This document shows positions 61,441-64,000 of a stretch of 64,000 bases of DNA, piece by piece (the first letter of the stretch is position 1; each line of letters opens with the position of its first letter). The notes beneath the pieces were generated by a model that did not search any database, was not told where the DNA came from, and saw only the letters and a list, made by a program, of their open reading frames with translations. Made by a program: the position numbers and the translations under genes. The stretch comes from Bacillota bacterium (GTDB taxonomy: Bacteria; Bacillota; Clostridia; Acetivibrionales; JAMNXU01), in assembly GCA_023623175.1 (NCBI GenBank), contig JAMNXU010000038.1, forward strand, positions 1 to 64,000, read 5' to 3'.

Positions 61441-63189
61441 ATGGAAATGGTTAATATTACGATAGATACCAGAAAGATTCAGGTTCCCAAGAACTATACG
61501 GTCCTGGAAGCCGCCAAGTACGCGAACATCGATATACCGACACTTTGCTTCCTTAAGGACATAAATGAAATTGGCGCATGCAGAATGTGCGTAGTTGAAA
61601 TAAAAGGTTCGAGAAGCCTGCAGGCAGCCTGCGTTTATCCGGTATCGGAAGGTCTCGAAATCTACACCCAGACGCCGGCTGTCAGGGAGGCAAGGAAAGT
61701 CACCCTTGAGCTCATCCTGTCCAATCATGACAGGAAGTGCCTTACGTGCGTCAGGAGCAGGAACTGCGAACTCCAGAAGCTTGCAGAGGATTTGAATATA
61801 AAAGATATACGTTTTGAAGGCGAAACCTATAAACAGCCCATTGACGATTTTTCGCCTTCAATAGTCAGGGATCCCAACAAGTGCGTTCTTTGCAGACGCT
61901 GCGTGAGCATGTGCAAGAACGTGCAGGGAGTAGCGGTAATTGATACAATGGAAAGAGGATTTAAAACCATAGTTTCACCTGCTTTCCACAAGTCCCTGGA
62001 CGAAGTTCCCTGCACAATGTGCGGGCAGTGTATCAACGTATGTCCCGTCGGGGCTCTCAGGGAAAAGGACGACACCGACAAGGTATGGGAGGCCCTCGCC
62101 AACAAGGATCTGCACGTGGTTGTTCAGACTGCTCCCGCAGTGAGGGTGGCCCTTGGAGAAGAATTCGGAATGCCGATAGGAACAAGGGTAACAAGCAACA
62201 TGATTGCGGCATTGAGGAGGCTGGGATTCAGAAAGGTATTTGACACGGATACCGCCGCTGACCTCACGATTATGGAAGAAGGGCACGAACTGCTCGAGAG
62301 AATCAAAAACGGAGGAAAACTTCCGCTTATAACATCCTGCAGCCCCGGATGGATCAAGTTCTGCGAGCATTACTATCCTGAATTCCTCGACAATCTGTCA
62401 ACATGCAAATCGCCGCATGAAATGTTCGGTGCCGTATTGAAGTCTTACTACGCAGAAAAGATGGGCATCGATCCTTCCAAGATCTTCGTGGTTTCGATAA
62501 TGCCCTGCACGGCCAAGAAGTTCGAGGCACAGAGACCCGAACTGTCGTCCACGGGTTATCCCGATGTGGATGTCGTGCTGACCACGAGAGAACTGGCGAG
62601 GATGATAAGGGAAGCCGGAATCGACTTTACCGAGCTGCCTGAAAGGCACTTCGACGATCCCATGGGCGAAGCGTCGGGCGCCGGCGTCATATTCGGAGCA
62701 ACTGGCGGTGTAATGGAAGCTGCGCTCAGAACGGTGGCTGAAATACTCGAAGGTAAATCAATTGATAACATAGAGTACACCCAGGTAAGAGGAGTGGAAG
62801 GAATCAAGGAAGCCACGGTAGAGGCAGGAGGCATGAAGATTAAAGCTGCTGTTGCCCACGGCCTTGGAAACGCCAGAAAACTCCTCGACAGGATCAAGGC
62901 CGGGGAGGCAGAATATCATTTCGTTGAGATCATGGCATGTCCCGGCGGTTGCGTAAACGGCGGCGGACAGCCCATACAGCCTTCAAAGGTCAGAAGCTGG
63001 ATCGATATCAGGGCTGAAAGGGCGAAGGCAATATATGAAGAAGACCGCAGCCTGCCGATACGCAAGTCCCATGAAAACCCGAAGGTCCAGATGCTTTACA
63101 GGGAGTACTTCGGTGAGCCCGGAAGCCATAAGGCCCATGAACTGCTCCATACGAAGTACACTCCGAGGGAGAACTACCCGGAGAAATAG
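61441..63189 (+). CDS. hydA: [FeFe] hydrogenase catalytic subunit
   Basis: Protein of 582 residues. The N-terminal [2Fe-2S] domain has GACRMCVVEI, then a His-Cys [4Fe-4S] segment (HDRKCLTC) and two [4Fe-4S] clusters (CVLCRRC and CTMCGQC). The H-cluster motifs are TSCSPGW (about 298), MPCTAKKFE (about 353) and MACPGGCVNGGGQP (about 498), all complete. TSCSPGW, rather than TSCCPGW, is frequent in bifurcating trimeric enzymes. It makes or consumes H2 using reduced ferredoxin plus NADH. ATG 61441 fits the AGGAG spacing better than GTG 61432. A strong terminator follows. Confidence 0.97.
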   Translation: MEMVNITIDTRKIQVPKNYTVLEAAKYANIDIPTLCFLKDINEIGACRMCVVEIKGSRSLQAACVYPVSEGLEIYTQTPAVREARKVTLELILSNHDRKCLTCVRSRNCELQKLAEDLNIKDIRFEGETYKQPIDDFSPSIVRDPNKCVLCRRCVSMCKNVQGVAVIDTMERGFKTIVSPAFHKSLDEVPCTMCGQCINVCPVGALREKDDTDKVWEALANKDLHVVVQTAPAVRVALGEEFGMPIGTRVTSNMIAALRRLGFRKVFDTDTAADLTIMEEGHELLERIKNGGKLPLITSCSPGWIKFCEHYYPEFLDNLSTCKSPHEMFGAVLKSYYAEKMGIDPSKIFVVSIMPCTAKKFEAQRPELSSTGYPDVDVVLTTRELARMIREAGIDFTELPERHFDDPMGEASGAGVIFGATGGVMEAALRTVAEILEGKSIDNIEYTQVRGVEGIKEATVEAGGMKIKAAVAHGLGNARKLLDRIKAGEAEYHFVEIMACPGGCVNGGGQPIQPSKVRSWIDIRAERAKAIYEEDRSLPIRKSHENPKVQMLYREYFGEPGSHKAHELLHTKYTPRENYPEK

Positions 63190-63243
63190 AACGGTTGAAA
63201 ATTTGAAAGATTAATAGGAAATTGGTAATCAGAAATGTCCAAT

Positions 63244-63275
63244 AAGGCCGGATGAGTAATCCGGCCTTTATTTTC
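63244..63275 (+). terminator. terminator of the hydrogenase operon
   Basis: A perfect 10 bp stem, AAGGCCGGAT with ATCCGGCCTT and loop GAGTA, is followed by TATTTTC. Confidence 0.9.
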
Positions 63276-63340
63276 TGCTGAATATGTGCCAAAATTAAAC
63301 TATAATTTACAAATTGAATTTACAAATTGGCGGGGGTTCA

Positions 63341-64000
63341 ATGATGAAACCGGATTTTAAAATCATCAGGCAGGCTGCGACAAGAGATGGCGTTCCGCCC
63401 AGGCTGCCTTTATATGAGCATTTCGTTGACAAAGAGGTCATAGAGGCGATAATGGGTTTCAGGTTTTCTGAAGTCAGCAGCCGCGAGGAATACTGGAAAA
63501 AACAGATCGAGTTTTACAGGCAAATGGGCTACGATTATGTTCCCGTGGAACTTGGGCCGAAATTCTGCAATACGAAATACTTGTACGCTGATGACACGGC
63601 TCTTTATTCAAAAGGACAGAGGAGCTGGGTAAATGAGCACGAAGGCGCGATTCGCACGCGGGAAGACGTGGAAAATCCTGATTTGTGGCCTTCTCCTGAA
63701 AACGCCTTTGATTACGACGAGTTTGAACTGATAGCGAGTCTTTTGCCGGAGGATATGAAAATAATCGGCGGAGCCTCGGGAGGGCCCTTTGAGCATGCGA
63801 GTTTTCTCATGGGGCTCGAAAACCTGTGCATAGCGTTGTATGAAGATGAAGAAATGGTCGGGAAACTGTTCGAAAGAATAGGCACAACGCTTGCGGCCAT
63901 TGCTGAAAGGCTTGTTAAACTGGATGCAGTCGGAATTTACCGGTTTGGAGACGACCTGGGATATAAGAGCGCCACGATGATATCACCGGAGATGCTGAGA
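63341..64000 (+). CDS. UroD/MtaA-superfamily protein, partial (runs off the window)
   Basis: The frame is open from ATG 63341, after CGGGGG, to the window edge: 220 codons without a stop. It begins with a degenerate first strand and RLPLYEHFVDKEVIEAIMGF. YDYVPVELGP, DLWPSPENAFDYDEFE and IGGASGGPFEHASFLMG follow, as do many UroD-like proteins of Clostridia. YRFGDDLGYKSATMISPE near the edge resembles the WPDDMGYKDRQFFS block of the gene at 56774. The zinc-motif region lies beyond the window, so its class cannot be told. Confidence 0.82.
   Translation, partial: MMKPDFKIIRQAATRDGVPPRLPLYEHFVDKEVIEAIMGFRFSEVSSREEYWKKQIEFYRQMGYDYVPVELGPKFCNTKYLYADDTALYSKGQRSWVNEHEGAIRTREDVENPDLWPSPENAFDYDEFELIASLLPEDMKIIGGASGGPFEHASFLMGLENLCIALYEDEEMVGKLFERIGTTLAAIAERLVKLDAVGIYRFGDDLGYKSATMISPEMLR

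Overview
The window reads as chromosome of an anaerobic, low-to-mid GC Clostridia-type Firmicute. I infer a relative of the thermophilic, saccharolytic Thermoclostridium/Clostridium stercorarium group, at moderate confidence and without a database search. The support is a B12-dependent class II ribonucleotide reductase, an NADH-linked multisubunit [FeFe] hydrogenase behind a perfect Rex operator, an SLH-anchored GH18 enzyme, many sugar-related genes, strong AGGAGG-type ribosome binding sites and frequent GTG/TTG starts.

Layout. 0-0.2 kb: 3' end of an rRNA operon (5S, tRNA-Asn). 0.5-7.2 kb: nrdJ with a tandem NrdR-box promoter, a two-gene ABC exporter, an MFS carrier. 7.2-11.1 kb: a broken Uma2 gene and a large GH38 alpha-mannosidase. 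11.4-18.8 kb, minus strand: COG0523 GTPase, GT-C glycosyltransferase, UroD-like protein, Na/Pi-type carrier, Eis-like acetyltransferase, LysM-CAP protein. 19.3-21.8 kb: SLH-GH18 protein and a flavodoxin. 22.0-31.1 kb: a type III-A CRISPR-Cas locus (leader, array with six intact and four decayed repeats, csm1-csm2-csm3-csm4-csm5-cas6-csm6) with no cas1/cas2. 31.4-41.7 kb: QueT-like transporter, asnA, asnS, membrane protein, deacetylase lipoprotein, PHP protein, EamA transporter, GH4 glycosidase, Pol IV. 41.7-46.0 kb: FHA, FtsW/RodA and PBP genes and a sirtuin. 46.2-50.7 kb: two paralogous sugar-binding lipoproteins without permeases, and an AEC carrier. 50.7-57.8 kb: three UroD-like genes, a DUF1858/DUF438 pair and metA. 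58.2-63.2 kb: hydrogenase operon. The window ends inside a fifth UroD-like gene.

Functional themes. (1) Redox: hydrogenase, predicted Rex control and B12-dependent nucleotide reduction fit a fermentative anaerobe. (2) CRISPR: Csm1 keeps its GGDD cyclase motif and Csm6 has CARF and HEPN motifs, so cyclic-oligoadenylate signalling looks intact although acquisition genes are missing here. (3) Five UroD/MtaA-superfamily genes in 64 kb fall into at least two classes by a presumed Zn-binding motif. (4) Glycan use: GH38, GH4 with a CHEV motif, GH18 and two binding lipoproteins.

The most unusual pattern is at DNA level. Many intergenic gaps, and several low-complexity protein segments, are built of short, decayed tandem duplications whose 16-27 bp unit is different at every locus. 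I saw no IS element, prophage or integrase.
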